Shown: positions 6,659 to 13,351 of the stretch, in pieces
Numbering within the stretch: position 1 is the first letter of the stretch
How the letters are laid out: each line of letters starts with the position of its first letter
The notes under the pieces: model-generated
What the model was told of the DNA's origin: nothing
Database searches by the model: none
The model's input: only the letters and a program-made list of their open reading frames with translations
From: Trebonia sp036276115
GTDB lineage: Bacteria; Actinomycetota; Actinomycetes; Streptosporangiales; Streptosporangiaceae
Assembly (NCBI GenBank): GCA_036276115.1
Contig: DATBEM010000211.1
Span: 1 to 17,667 of the forward strand
Direction: 5' to 3'
DNA length: 17,667 bases
Made by a program: the position numbers and the translations under genes

Positions 6659-7339
6659 GTGCGGGTGCTGGTGGTGGAGGACGAGCGGCGGCTGGCCGCG
6701 GCGGTCAAGCGCGGGCTGGAGGCCGGGGGCTTCGTGGTCGACCTCGCTCATGACGGGGTGACCGGGCTGCACCTGGCGACCGAGGGCGGCTATGACAGCG
6801 TCGTGCTCGACATCATGCTGCCGGGCCTGTCCGGCTACCGCGTCTGCCAGCAGCTGCGGGCGGCCGAGAACTGGGTGCCGGTCCTGGTCTTGTCGGCCAA
6901 GGACGGCGAGTACGACCAGGCCGACGCGCTCGACCTGGGGGCCGATGACTACCTGACCAAGCCGTTCTCCTACGTCGTGCTGGCCGCGCGGCTGCGCGCC
7001 CTCATGCGGCGGGGGGCGGTCCCCCGGCCGGCGGTGCTGCGCTCCGGGGACCTGACGCTGGACCCCTCGTCGCGGGAGGTGCGGCGGGGCACCCAGCCAG
7101 TGGCCCTGACGGCCCGGGAGTTCGCGCTTCTGGAGTTCCTGATGCGGCGGGCGGGGTCGGTGGTGTCCAAGGCGGACCTGCTGTCGCACGTGTGGGACGC
7201 CGGCGACGACATCACCGACCTCAACATCGTCGAGGTCTACGTCGGCTACCTGCGCAAGAAGATCGACGGCCCGTTCGGGCGGCGGGCGCTGCAGACGGTC
7301 CGGGGGGCCGGCTACCGGCTGGCCACTGACGGCGGCTGA
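6659..7339 (+). CDS. OmpR/PhoB-family response regulator
   Basis: A 226-residue DNA-binding regulator. The receiver domain (about 1-120) has the acidic pocket E7-D8, the phosphoacceptor D51 in VVLDIMLPG, S79 at the switch position and K101 in YLTKPF. The C-terminal winged helix (about 130-225) shows LTLDPSSREVRRG, LTAREFALLEFLMRRAGSVVSKADLL, and NIVEVYVGYLRKKID followed by VRGAGYRL. It starts at GTG 6659, with the family-typical MRVLVVEDE. The histidine kinase gene begins nine bases after its stop, so the two form one operon. It diverges from the LolA-ABC operon and its upstream region is shared with it. That and the motif shared with protease 2 make these its likely targets. The MprA/CutR-like subgroup is possible but not proven. 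Confidence 0.95.
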   Translation: MRVLVVEDERRLAAAVKRGLEAGGFVVDLAHDGVTGLHLATEGGYDSVVLDIMLPGLSGYRVCQQLRAAENWVPVLVLSAKDGEYDQADALDLGADDYLTKPFSYVVLAARLRALMRRGAVPRPAVLRSGDLTLDPSSREVRRGTQPVALTAREFALLEFLMRRAGSVVSKADLLSHVWDAGDDITDLNIVEVYVGYLRKKIDGPFGRRALQTVRGAGYRLATDGG

Positions 7340-7348
7340 TGGTGACCG

Positions 7349-8911
7349 ATGGCGGCTGACGGCAGGGCGGGCGGCGGGCCGGCGGCGCGTGCGGGCCGGA
7401 TGAACGTCCGGCGCTGGTGGTGGCGGCGGGGGCTGCGGGCCCGGGTCACGATCACCGCGGCGGCGGGCCTGCTGGTCACGTTCGCGATCTTCGACCTGCT
7501 GCTGTTCACGGTGCTGCGGGCCTCGCTGACGCGCTCGCTGGACGACTCCACCCGGCAGGCCGCCTCGAGCGTGGTCGCGCTCATCGACGCCCGCCGGCTG
7601 CCGCCGAGCGTGCCCGTCGCCCCGGGCGTCACCGTCCAGGTCATCGGCCCCTCGGGCCGGATCACCGACGCCTCCCCCGACGCCGACCGGCTGGTGCCGA
7701 TGCTGACCCGGCCGGAGGCCCTGGCCAGCGCGGCGGCGGGGACCGGGCGGCTGCTGGACGGGCCGCCGTTCGACATCCCGGCCCGGCTGCGGGTGGACGC
7801 GGTCCGGGCGGGCGACGGGTCGGTGGTCATCGCGGCGGTGCCCTACGGCTCGGTCGCCGACAGCCTCCAGGTGGTCGCGCGGGCGCTGCTGGCGGGCACG
7901 CCGATGCTGTTCATCTTGTTCACCTGGCTGACCTGGCTCGTCGTCGGCTCGACGCTGCGGCCGGTGACGGCCCTGCGGCGGGCGGCGGCGCGCATCACCG
8001 CGACCGGGGTGCCCCAGTCCGACCTGCCGGTGCCGGAGGCGCGCGATGAGGTCCAGCAGCTCGCGCTGACCCTCAACGACATGCTGTCGCGGCTGGCGGG
8101 GGCGCAGGCCCGGCAGCGGGCGCTGGTCTCCGACACCGCCCACGAGCTGCGCAGCCCGATCGCGTCGATGCGGGCGCAGCTGGAGGTCGCGCTGGACCAC
8201 CCCGGCCTCCAGGACTGGGAGTCGACCGTCCGCGACGTGCACGCCGATACGCTGCGGCTCGCCCGGCTGGCCGAGGACCTGCTGCTGCTGGCCCGGCTGG
8301 ACGAGCGGGCGGCCGCCGGCGGGGCCGGCCGCGACCGCCGGGTCCCGGTGGACCTGGGGACGCTCGCGGCCGACGTGGCCGGCCGCTACGCCAGCGCCAC
8401 GGCGGCGGTGACGACGACCGCCGCGCCGGGCGTGATCGCCCCCGGCGACCCGGGCGGGCTGGACCGGCTGCTGGTGAACCTCATCGACAACGCGGTGCGC
8501 TACGCGGCCGGCCAGGTGACCGTCGGGGTACGGGCCGACGGGCGGTGGGCCGAGCTGACCGTGACCGACGACGGGCCGGGCATCGCGGCGGGCGACCTGG
8601 AGCGGGCGTTCGACCGGTTCGCCCGGCTGGACTGCGCCCGCAGCCGCGGCGACGATGACGCCGGGGCGGGCCTGGGCCTGGCGATCGTCCGCGCGACCGC
8701 CCAGGCCCACGCGGGCACGGCCGCCCTGCGCCCCGCCCCGGGCCCGGCCGGCCTGCAGGCCGTCGTGCGGCTTCCCCGCGAGCCGGCCGCCCCTGGCCCC
8801 GCGGTCCCCGGTGCCGGACCCTCGGCGGCGCCGCCGGCGGCCAGGCCGCCCGTCCCGTCCCAGGCCGACGCCCTGGACGCCGGCCCGGCCGAGGACTCCG
8901 ACGCTGCGTAG
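7349..8911 (+). CDS. Sensor histidine kinase
   Basis: A 520-residue membrane kinase, cognate partner of the preceding regulator. From ATG 7349: a short basic N-terminus (MNVRRWWWRRGLRAR, where M18 at 7400 is an alternative start), transmembrane helix 1 at about residues 33-55, an extracytoplasmic sensor of about 120 residues without cysteines, transmembrane helix 2 at about 178-202, and a HAMP linker. Then comes the H-box SDTAHELRSPIASM with phosphorylated H265, the N-box LLVNLIDNAVRY with N381, the G1 box VTDDGPGI, FDRFARLD, and the G2 box GLGLAIV. The last ~45 residues are a Pro/Ala-rich disordered tail. The periplasmic domain matches no small-molecule sensor I recognise. Given the neighbours, envelope or protein-folding stress is the likely signal. 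Confidence 0.94.
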   Translation: MAADGRAGGGPAARAGRMNVRRWWWRRGLRARVTITAAAGLLVTFAIFDLLLFTVLRASLTRSLDDSTRQAASSVVALIDARRLPPSVPVAPGVTVQVIGPSGRITDASPDADRLVPMLTRPEALASAAAGTGRLLDGPPFDIPARLRVDAVRAGDGSVVIAAVPYGSVADSLQVVARALLAGTPMLFILFTWLTWLVVGSTLRPVTALRRAAARITATGVPQSDLPVPEARDEVQQLALTLNDMLSRLAGAQARQRALVSDTAHELRSPIASMRAQLEVALDHPGLQDWESTVRDVHADTLRLARLAEDLLLLARLDERAAAGGAGRDRRVPVDLGTLAADVAGRYASATAAVTTTAAPGVIAPGDPGGLDRLLVNLIDNAVRYAAGQVTVGVRADGRWAELTVTDDGPGIAAGDLERAFDRFARLDCARSRGDDDAGAGLGLAIVRATAQAHAGTAALRPAPGPAGLQAVVRLPREPAAPGPAVPGAGPSAAPPAARPPVPSQADALDAGPAEDSDAA

Positions 8912-8966
8912 GAGACGTGGCGTACAGTGGTCTGGCGTCGACGGCGAAGGCAGGAGCCCCCGATCC

Positions 8967-9776
8967 ATGACCGACCATGAAGTCAACGTCGAGCCCGGTC
9001 CAGCCGGGGCCCGGGCGCGAGCCGTGCCCGCCCGCGACGAGGCGGGCGCCTCCCCCTCGGAAGGCGCCGCCGGGGAAGGCAGCCCTCCAGCGGGCGCCGC
9101 CCAGGAAAGCACCGCCCTAGCCGGCACCGCCCTAGCCGGCGCGGCTCAGGCGGGCGCGAGCGAGCGGGCGAGCGGCCCGCGGCGGGCGGCACGGCTGGTC
9201 AAGCGGCACAAGCTCGGCAGCGCCCTGGTGGCGCTCGTCGTCGCCGCGGCCATCGCCGGGGTGGCCAGCGGGTCACTCAAGGGCCCGGGCAGCGGCGGCG
9301 CGAGCTCCGGGCCGGAGAACACGATCGTGTACAGCCACCCGGCCGCCGCGGCCGCGTTCACCCTGGCCGCCCTCACCGGCACCCCGGCCAACCCCGATCC
9401 CGGCCACGTCTCGCTGAGCCAGTACCAGGGCAGGCCGCTGATCGTGAACTTCTTCGCCTCCTGGTGCGAGCCCTGCCAGCGGGAGACGCCGCTGCTGGCC
9501 AGCTTCTACAAGGCCAGCCACGGGCGGGTGGCGCTGCTCGGCATCGACGGGAACGACTCGACCGGCCCGGCCGACGCGTTCGTCAAGGCCAAGGGGGTCA
9601 CCTACCCCGTCGGGGTGGACCCGCAGCTCGTCCTGGCGGCCGAGTACAACGTCAGCGCGTTCCCGCAGACGTTCTTCCTCAACGCCCGCCACCAGGTCGT
9701 GTACCAGGTCGTCGGGGCGGTCACGAGCCAGGAGCTGACCCGCGGCACCGAGCTCATGGGCGTGTCCGCCAACTAG
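8967..9776 (+). CDS. Membrane-anchored TlpA/ResA-like thiol-disulfide oxidoreductase
   Basis: The start ATG 8967 has AGGAG ten bases upstream (8952-8956). The 269-residue protein begins with about 80 disordered cytoplasmic Ala/Gly/Glu-rich residues, including a short duplication (TALAG twice). One transmembrane helix follows (LGSALVALVVAAAIAGVASG, about 82-102), then an extracytoplasmic thioredoxin fold. The active site is WCEPC with C167 and C170 in LIVNFFASWCEPCQRETP, and the cis-proline loop is SAFPQTFFL. This class reduces or isomerises disulfides of exported proteins or serves cytochrome c maturation; no ccd or ccs genes are in the window. It lies 55 bases after the kinase, with a possible -10 TACAGT at 8923-8928. 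Being followed by Cys-containing secreted proteases suggests a folding role (inference). It ends convergently with the next gene, sharing CTAG. Confidence 0.9.
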   Translation: MTDHEVNVEPGPAGARARAVPARDEAGASPSEGAAGEGSPPAGAAQESTALAGTALAGAAQAGASERASGPRRAARLVKRHKLGSALVALVVAAAIAGVASGSLKGPGSGGASSGPENTIVYSHPAAAAAFTLAALTGTPANPDPGHVSLSQYQGRPLIVNFFASWCEPCQRETPLLASFYKASHGRVALLGIDGNDSTGPADAFVKAKGVTYPVGVDPQLVLAAEYNVSAFPQTFFLNARHQVVYQVVGAVTSQELTRGTELMGVSAN

Positions 9777-10219
9777 GGGCGGCGACGGCGGCTGCCCGCC
9801 ACCGAGCCGACCGCGCCGGCGAGGCCGTAGACGAGCGCGCCGTGCCAGGCGGCCGCCCACAGGCCGCCGAAGACGCCGCCGCCGACCAGCACGCTCAGCA
9901 CGAGGACGAGCACGGCGGCCGAGACGCCGGGCAGGGCCGCGAAGCGCCAGGGGTGGTTCGCCGCCCAGCGCGCGGCCCGGTTCCCCCGCGCCCGCAGCAG
10001 CGCCGACGCGGCCAGGACGACGAAGAACACCGAGACGCCGAGCGAGCCCGCCCCGCCGATCGCGCCGAGGCCGACGTGGCCGTGCAGCACCTGCAGGCCG
10101 AGGTCGCCGGCGGCGAACACGGCCCCGGTGGCCAGCGCGCCCGCGGTCGAGCCGCTGCTCAGCACCCCCGCTGACACGGTCGCCTCGTCCCGCGGGGACA
10201 TCTGGGCTGGTGTGGTCAT
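9773..10219 (-). CDS. Small integral membrane protein of unknown function
   Basis: A 148-residue protein starting at ATG 10219 with AGGGGAG seven bases upstream. I do not recognise the family. A polar N-terminus (MTTPAQMSPRDEATVSAG) is followed by hydrophobic segments at about 25-45, 52-76, 94-114 and 117-138, with positive loops between (RARGNRAARWAANHPWR) and a basic end SRRRRP. Its stop (reversed CTA, 9773-9775) overlaps the stop of the TlpA-like gene through the tetranucleotide CTAG, leaving no room for a terminator. It diverges from the first protease. Codon use is like the neighbours. It could be a subunit or stability factor for the envelope proteins around it, but nothing in its sequence shows this. 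Confidence 0.7.
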   Translation of the reverse strand: MTTPAQMSPRDEATVSAGVLSSGSTAGALATGAVFAAGDLGLQVLHGHVGLGAIGGAGSLGVSVFFVVLAASALLRARGNRAARWAANHPWRFAALPGVSAAVLVLVLSVLVGGGVFGGLWAAAWHGALVYGLAGAVGSVAGSRRRRP

Positions 10220-10354
10220 GATGAGACTCCCCTATTACGCACGCCGGGCACGGCTCCGCCAAGGACGGAAGGCGGCCGCCTAACACGTCATATCTCAACT
10301 CGAAGAGTACCCCAGGGCCGGGCAAATAGCACGGACCGGAACTTACGGCTTCGT

Positions 10355-10384
10355 GGTCACATTGGCGCCTTCGGGGACACATTG
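10355..10384 (+). promoter_or_regulatory. Two GGNCACATTG direct repeats, 20 bp apart, upstream of protease 1
   Basis: GGTCACATTG (10355-10364) and GGACACATTG (10375-10384) are exactly two helical turns apart in the divergent 10220-10431 gap. The second runs into TTGACT (10382-10387), a fair -35 hexamer. A regulator site overlapping the protease promoter is plausible. The rest of this gap holds an AT-richer stretch near 10286-10300 that may carry the promoter of the membrane-protein gene. Confidence 0.35.
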
Positions 10385-10431
10385 ACTACTGTCAGGAATG
10401 CCATGGTCACTCTTCGGGAAAGTACGAACAT

Positions 10432-11685
10432 GTGACATCCCAGCTGCGACAGTCCGTGACCTCGGTCGTCGTGGCTGCCATGAGCGCGGCGCTCGGCGCG
10501 TGCGGGATGCTCCTGATGGCCCAGGATCACCCGCCCCAGCACCAGGCGACCGCCAGCGCGATGGAGCAGCTGCACGTCCAGGCGGTCTACGACCGGCTCG
10601 CGCCGTCGGTGGTGGACGTGACCGCGACGCTGCGCTACGACGCCGAGACGGCCGAGGGCACCGGCATCGTCATCAGCGCCGCGGGCGGCCTCATCCTCAC
10701 CAACAACCACGTGGTCCGCGGCGCGACCGGGGTGAGCATCACCCTGACGACCAGCGGGCGCCAGCTCCCGGCCCGCGTGGTCGGCACCGACAGCCGCGCC
10801 GACGTGGCGATCTTGCAGGTCCCGGGGGCACGGTCGCTGCACCCGGGGCTCGCCCAGGCGGGCATGGCCGGGCCGGGAGTGCTCGCGGCGGGCGTCCCGG
10901 TGGTGGCGATCGGCAACCAGGCCGGGGTGGGCGGCACCCCTACGATCGCACCGGGCACGATCACCGCCACCGGCCAGACGATCCGGGCCAACGACTCCAG
11001 CGCGGCGTTCACCGAGACGCTCAGCGACATGCTCGCGACCAGCGCGCACATCGCCCCGGGAGACTCCGGCGGCCCGCTCGCCGACGCCGAGGGCAAGGTC
11101 GTCGGCCTGATCACCGCGGCCGGGGCCGGCTCGCCCGGGATCGGCTACGCCATCCCGATCGGCAACGCGATCGCCGCCGCCCGGCAGATCACCGCCGCCC
11201 GCGCGGCACCCGGGGTGACGACCAGGCCGCGCGGCTTCCTCGGGGTCGTCCTCGCGGCCGGCGCGGTCCACGGGCCGGGCGCGGGCACCGCCTCCGCCGC
11301 CAGCGCCGCCGCCAGCGCCGCCTCCGGCCCGGGCACGGCCAGTGCGCCCGCCGGGGCGCACGCCACGAGCGCGACCGGGTCGTCGCCGGCGGCGCCCGGC
11401 TGCGCGCCGACCATCGGGGCGGCGCGCCTTCCCCGGGGAGACGCCCCGACCCGTGCTGGTGCCAAGCTTTACGGTGTTCTGTGCGGGACAGGAGCGGCGG
11501 CGGCGGGCTTGCGGGCGGGAGACGTGATCACGGCGGCGGCGGGGCGGCCGGTCACCTCTCCGCAGGCGCTGACGACCATTATCGGGGATTGCCGCCCAGG
11601 CGCGCGGATACCGGTCAGCTGGGTCAGCCCGGCGGGGCGCGAGCGCACTAGTGTGGTGACGCTGGATGCCGCGCCCGCGGCGTAG
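10432..11685 (+). CDS. HtrA-like serine protease 1, putative lipoprotein, trypsin fold plus PDZ
   Basis: A 417-residue protein from GTG 10432; the overlapping ATG at 10430 is followed at once by a stop. The N-terminus has a hydrophobic stretch ending LGAC (C24), compatible with a lipobox and so with lipid anchoring. The protease domain (about 48-262) has the HtrA catalytic triad H93 (TNNHVV), D124 (ADVAIL) and S212 (PGDSGGPL). RGFLGVVLAAG opens the PDZ domain. It is interrupted by an Ala/Ser/Gly-rich stretch (about 283-323), then two Cys (C324, C351), before LRAGDVITAAAGRPV and a third Cys at 387. HtrA proteins degrade or refold damaged exported proteins. It is the first of three tandem paralogues and the most divergent. 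Sixty bases separate it from the next. Confidence 0.9.
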   Translation: MTSQLRQSVTSVVVAAMSAALGACGMLLMAQDHPPQHQATASAMEQLHVQAVYDRLAPSVVDVTATLRYDAETAEGTGIVISAAGGLILTNNHVVRGATGVSITLTTSGRQLPARVVGTDSRADVAILQVPGARSLHPGLAQAGMAGPGVLAAGVPVVAIGNQAGVGGTPTIAPGTITATGQTIRANDSSAAFTETLSDMLATSAHIAPGDSGGPLADAEGKVVGLITAAGAGSPGIGYAIPIGNAIAAARQITAARAAPGVTTRPRGFLGVVLAAGAVHGPGAGTASAASAAASAASGPGTASAPAGAHATSATGSSPAAPGCAPTIGAARLPRGDAPTRAGAKLYGVLCGTGAAAAGLRAGDVITAAAGRPVTSPQALTTIIGDCRPGARIPVSWVSPAGRERTSVVTLDAAPAA

Positions 11686-11704
11686 GGGTAGTTTGGCAGC
11701 GGCC

Positions 11705-11739
11705 CTTCAGGTAACTCTCAGCCTGATGGGGCTTAATAG
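11705..11739 (+). promoter_or_regulatory. Promoter and candidate regulator site of protease 2
   Basis: TAATAG (11734-11739) is a good -10 hexamer, six bases before the ATG at 11746, so the message may be leaderless. Around the -35 position are CTTCAG (11705-11710) and TCTCAG (11716-11721), direct half-sites 11 bp apart. An inverted pair, TCAGG and CCTGA (11707-11711 and 11722-11726), overlaps them. TCTCAGCCTG is shared with the LolA-operon promoter. Confidence 0.45.
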
Positions 11740-11745
11740 TCGGCG

Positions 11746-13134
11746 ATGCAGCCACTATCCGGGCCATATGACGAGCGACCGATGACAGAGCCACTTGAGC
11801 CTTTCTACGGGCCACCTCCACCACAGCCGCCCCGGCGACGCGGGGGCGGTCCCCTGCCGCTGATCCTTGTCGCGGTCCTCGCCGCGGCGGCCGGGGCCGG
11901 CGTCGTGGTCGGCCTCAACGGCGGCCCGGGCCCGGGCAGCCCGGCGGCCACCGCCCCGAGCTCATCCAGCGGGGGCGGCACCGCTTCCCGGCCGGCGGTG
12001 CCGGGCGCCGCGAGCATTCCCTCCCCGGCCTCGGGCAGCGCGCCCGCGGCCACCGGCGCGCTGAACGCGCAGGCGGTGGCGGACAAGGTCGAGCCCGGGG
12101 TCGTGAACATCAGCGCGCCGCAGGCCTACAGCCAGTCCGAGTCCGAGGGCACCGGCATCATCTTGACGTCCAGCGGCCTGGTGATGACGAACAACCACGT
12201 GATCGAGGGCGCGACCTCGCCGGCCGCCACCCTGGTGTCCGGCTCCGGCAAGACCTACAAGGCCACGATCCTCGGCTACGACGCGACCGACGACGTGGCG
12301 CTCCTGCAGCTGGCGGGGGCCTCGGGGCTGACGCCCGCCCCGGTCGGGAACTCGGACTGGGTGAAGTCCGGGATGAAGGTGCTCGGCCTCGGCAACGCCC
12401 AGGGGCAGGGCGGCCAGCCGACCGTCGCCCCGGGCGAGGTCAGCGCGCTCAACCAGACGATCAGCCCGCAGGACTCCTCGACCGGGTCGTCGGAGACGCT
12501 GCACGGGACGATCCAGACCACGGCCCAGATCCAGCCGGGCGACTCCGGCGGCCCCCTCGCCAGCGCGACCGGGCAGGTCGTCGGGATGGACGTGGCCGCG
12601 AGCCAGAGCCAGGACCTCGGCGGCACGGTGACCACGGCCGGCTACGCGATCCCGATCAACACCGCGCTGCAGATCGCCCGCCAGATCGCGGGCGGGCAGG
12701 CTTCCGCGACGGTGCAAGTGGGGCTGCCCTCGTTCATGGGGATCTCGGTCGCGGACGCCGCCAGCGGCTGCCCGGACGGCAGCGGGGGCGGCGGCTCAGG
12801 CAGCGGGTCCGGCGGTGACGGCGGGCTCGGCGGCCTCGGCGGCAGCGGCAGCTCAGGCGGGTCCTCGGGGTCGAGCGGATCCCCCGGCCCGGACGGGCCC
12901 GGGCCGGGGGCGCTGGTCTGCTCGGTGTACTCGGGCACCCCGGCCGCCACCGCGAGCCTGTCGGTCGGCGACGTGATCACCACCGCTGATGGCCAGTCGG
13001 TCACCACCGCGGACGCGCTGATCTCGATCACGGCGAAGCTCGCCCCGGGGCAGTCCCTGTCCCTCGGCTACACCGATGGCACCGGGGCGGCCCGGACGCT
13101 GACGCTCACGCTGATCGGCGGGCCGGCCAAGTGA
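11746..13134 (+). CDS. HtrA-like serine protease 2, membrane-anchored, PDZ with a Cys-bracketed Gly/Ser insert
   Basis: A 462-residue protein. ATG 11746 is preferred because of the -10 box six bases before it; ATG 11782 (MTEPLEPFYG) is an alternative that resembles many family N-termini. A Pro-rich cytoplasmic tail is followed by a transmembrane helix at about 36-57 and a Ser/Gly/Ala linker. The trypsin-fold domain (about 108-320) has H151 (TNNHVI), D183 (DDVALL) and S267 (PGDSGGPL). The PDZ domain starts at FMGISVADAASGC. Between C342 and C392 lies a nearly pure Gly/Ser insert; the PDZ then resumes with VYSGTPAATASLSVGDVI. The catalytic residues are intact, so it should be active on exported proteins at the outer face of the membrane. 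It is closer to protease 3 than to protease 1. Confidence 0.93.
   Translation: MQPLSGPYDERPMTEPLEPFYGPPPPQPPRRRGGGPLPLILVAVLAAAAGAGVVVGLNGGPGPGSPAATAPSSSSGGGTASRPAVPGAASIPSPASGSAPAATGALNAQAVADKVEPGVVNISAPQAYSQSESEGTGIILTSSGLVMTNNHVIEGATSPAATLVSGSGKTYKATILGYDATDDVALLQLAGASGLTPAPVGNSDWVKSGMKVLGLGNAQGQGGQPTVAPGEVSALNQTISPQDSSTGSSETLHGTIQTTAQIQPGDSGGPLASATGQVVGMDVAASQSQDLGGTVTTAGYAIPINTALQIARQIAGGQASATVQVGLPSFMGISVADAASGCPDGSGGGGSGSGSGGDGGLGGLGGSGSSGGSSGSSGSPGPDGPGPGALVCSVYSGTPAATASLSVGDVITTADGQSVTTADALISITAKLAPGQSLSLGYTDGTGAARTLTLTLIGGPAK
12772..12918 (+). repeat. Gly/Ser low-complexity insert inside the PDZ of protease 2
   Basis: Codons between C342 and C392 encode a run dominated by GGS, GSG and GLGG units, then SGSPGPDGPGPG. 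Such composition forms a flexible, disordered loop. The coding DNA is imperfectly repetitive (GGC/AGC/TCC mixtures) rather than an exact tandem array, so it is under coding constraint. Confidence 0.7.
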
Positions 13135-13238
13135 GGGCGGCAGCGCTGGCGGCCATAGCGCCCATAACGGCCCGTGGCGGGCGCGTAAGCGGGGCCGGGG
13201 CGGGCAGTACAGGAGCCGGTCACGGTGGTACTGAGCTA

Positions 13239-13272
13239 TTGCTTAGCTGGTATCCAGGTAAGCAACGCTTAC
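13239..13272 (+). promoter_or_regulatory. Overlapping inverted repeats upstream of protease 3
   Basis: TTGCTTAGCTGG (13239-13250) and CCAGGTAAGCAA (13254-13265) pair at 11 of 12 positions around a 3-nt centre. The right arm also pairs with the next sequence: GTAAGC (13258-13263) and GCTTAC (13267-13272). This gives three GCTTA-type half-sites in an AT-rich pocket. A -10-like TAGATT follows at 13273-13278. The arrangement is that of an operator with alternative dimer sites. The rest of the 13135-13351 gap shows nothing clear. Confidence 0.5.
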
Positions 13273-13351
13273 TAGATTCTGACGAGGCGGCGCGGACGCG
13301 CGGCCCGGGCAGGCAGACGGCATAGGGTTGTCGATGGTGAAGGCGAGATAG

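Noticed and set aside
8481..8978. A minus-strand open frame over the kinase 3' end and TlpA-like leader
   Set aside because: Arg/Pro-rich shadow frame without a ribosome site; it crosses two real genes' boundaries.
6644..9127. An 827-codon open frame on the minus strand opposite the two-component genes
   Set aside because: The translation is Arg/Gly/Pro/Gln-rich without domains and lies exactly opposite intact regulator and kinase genes; such frames are common in very GC-rich DNA.
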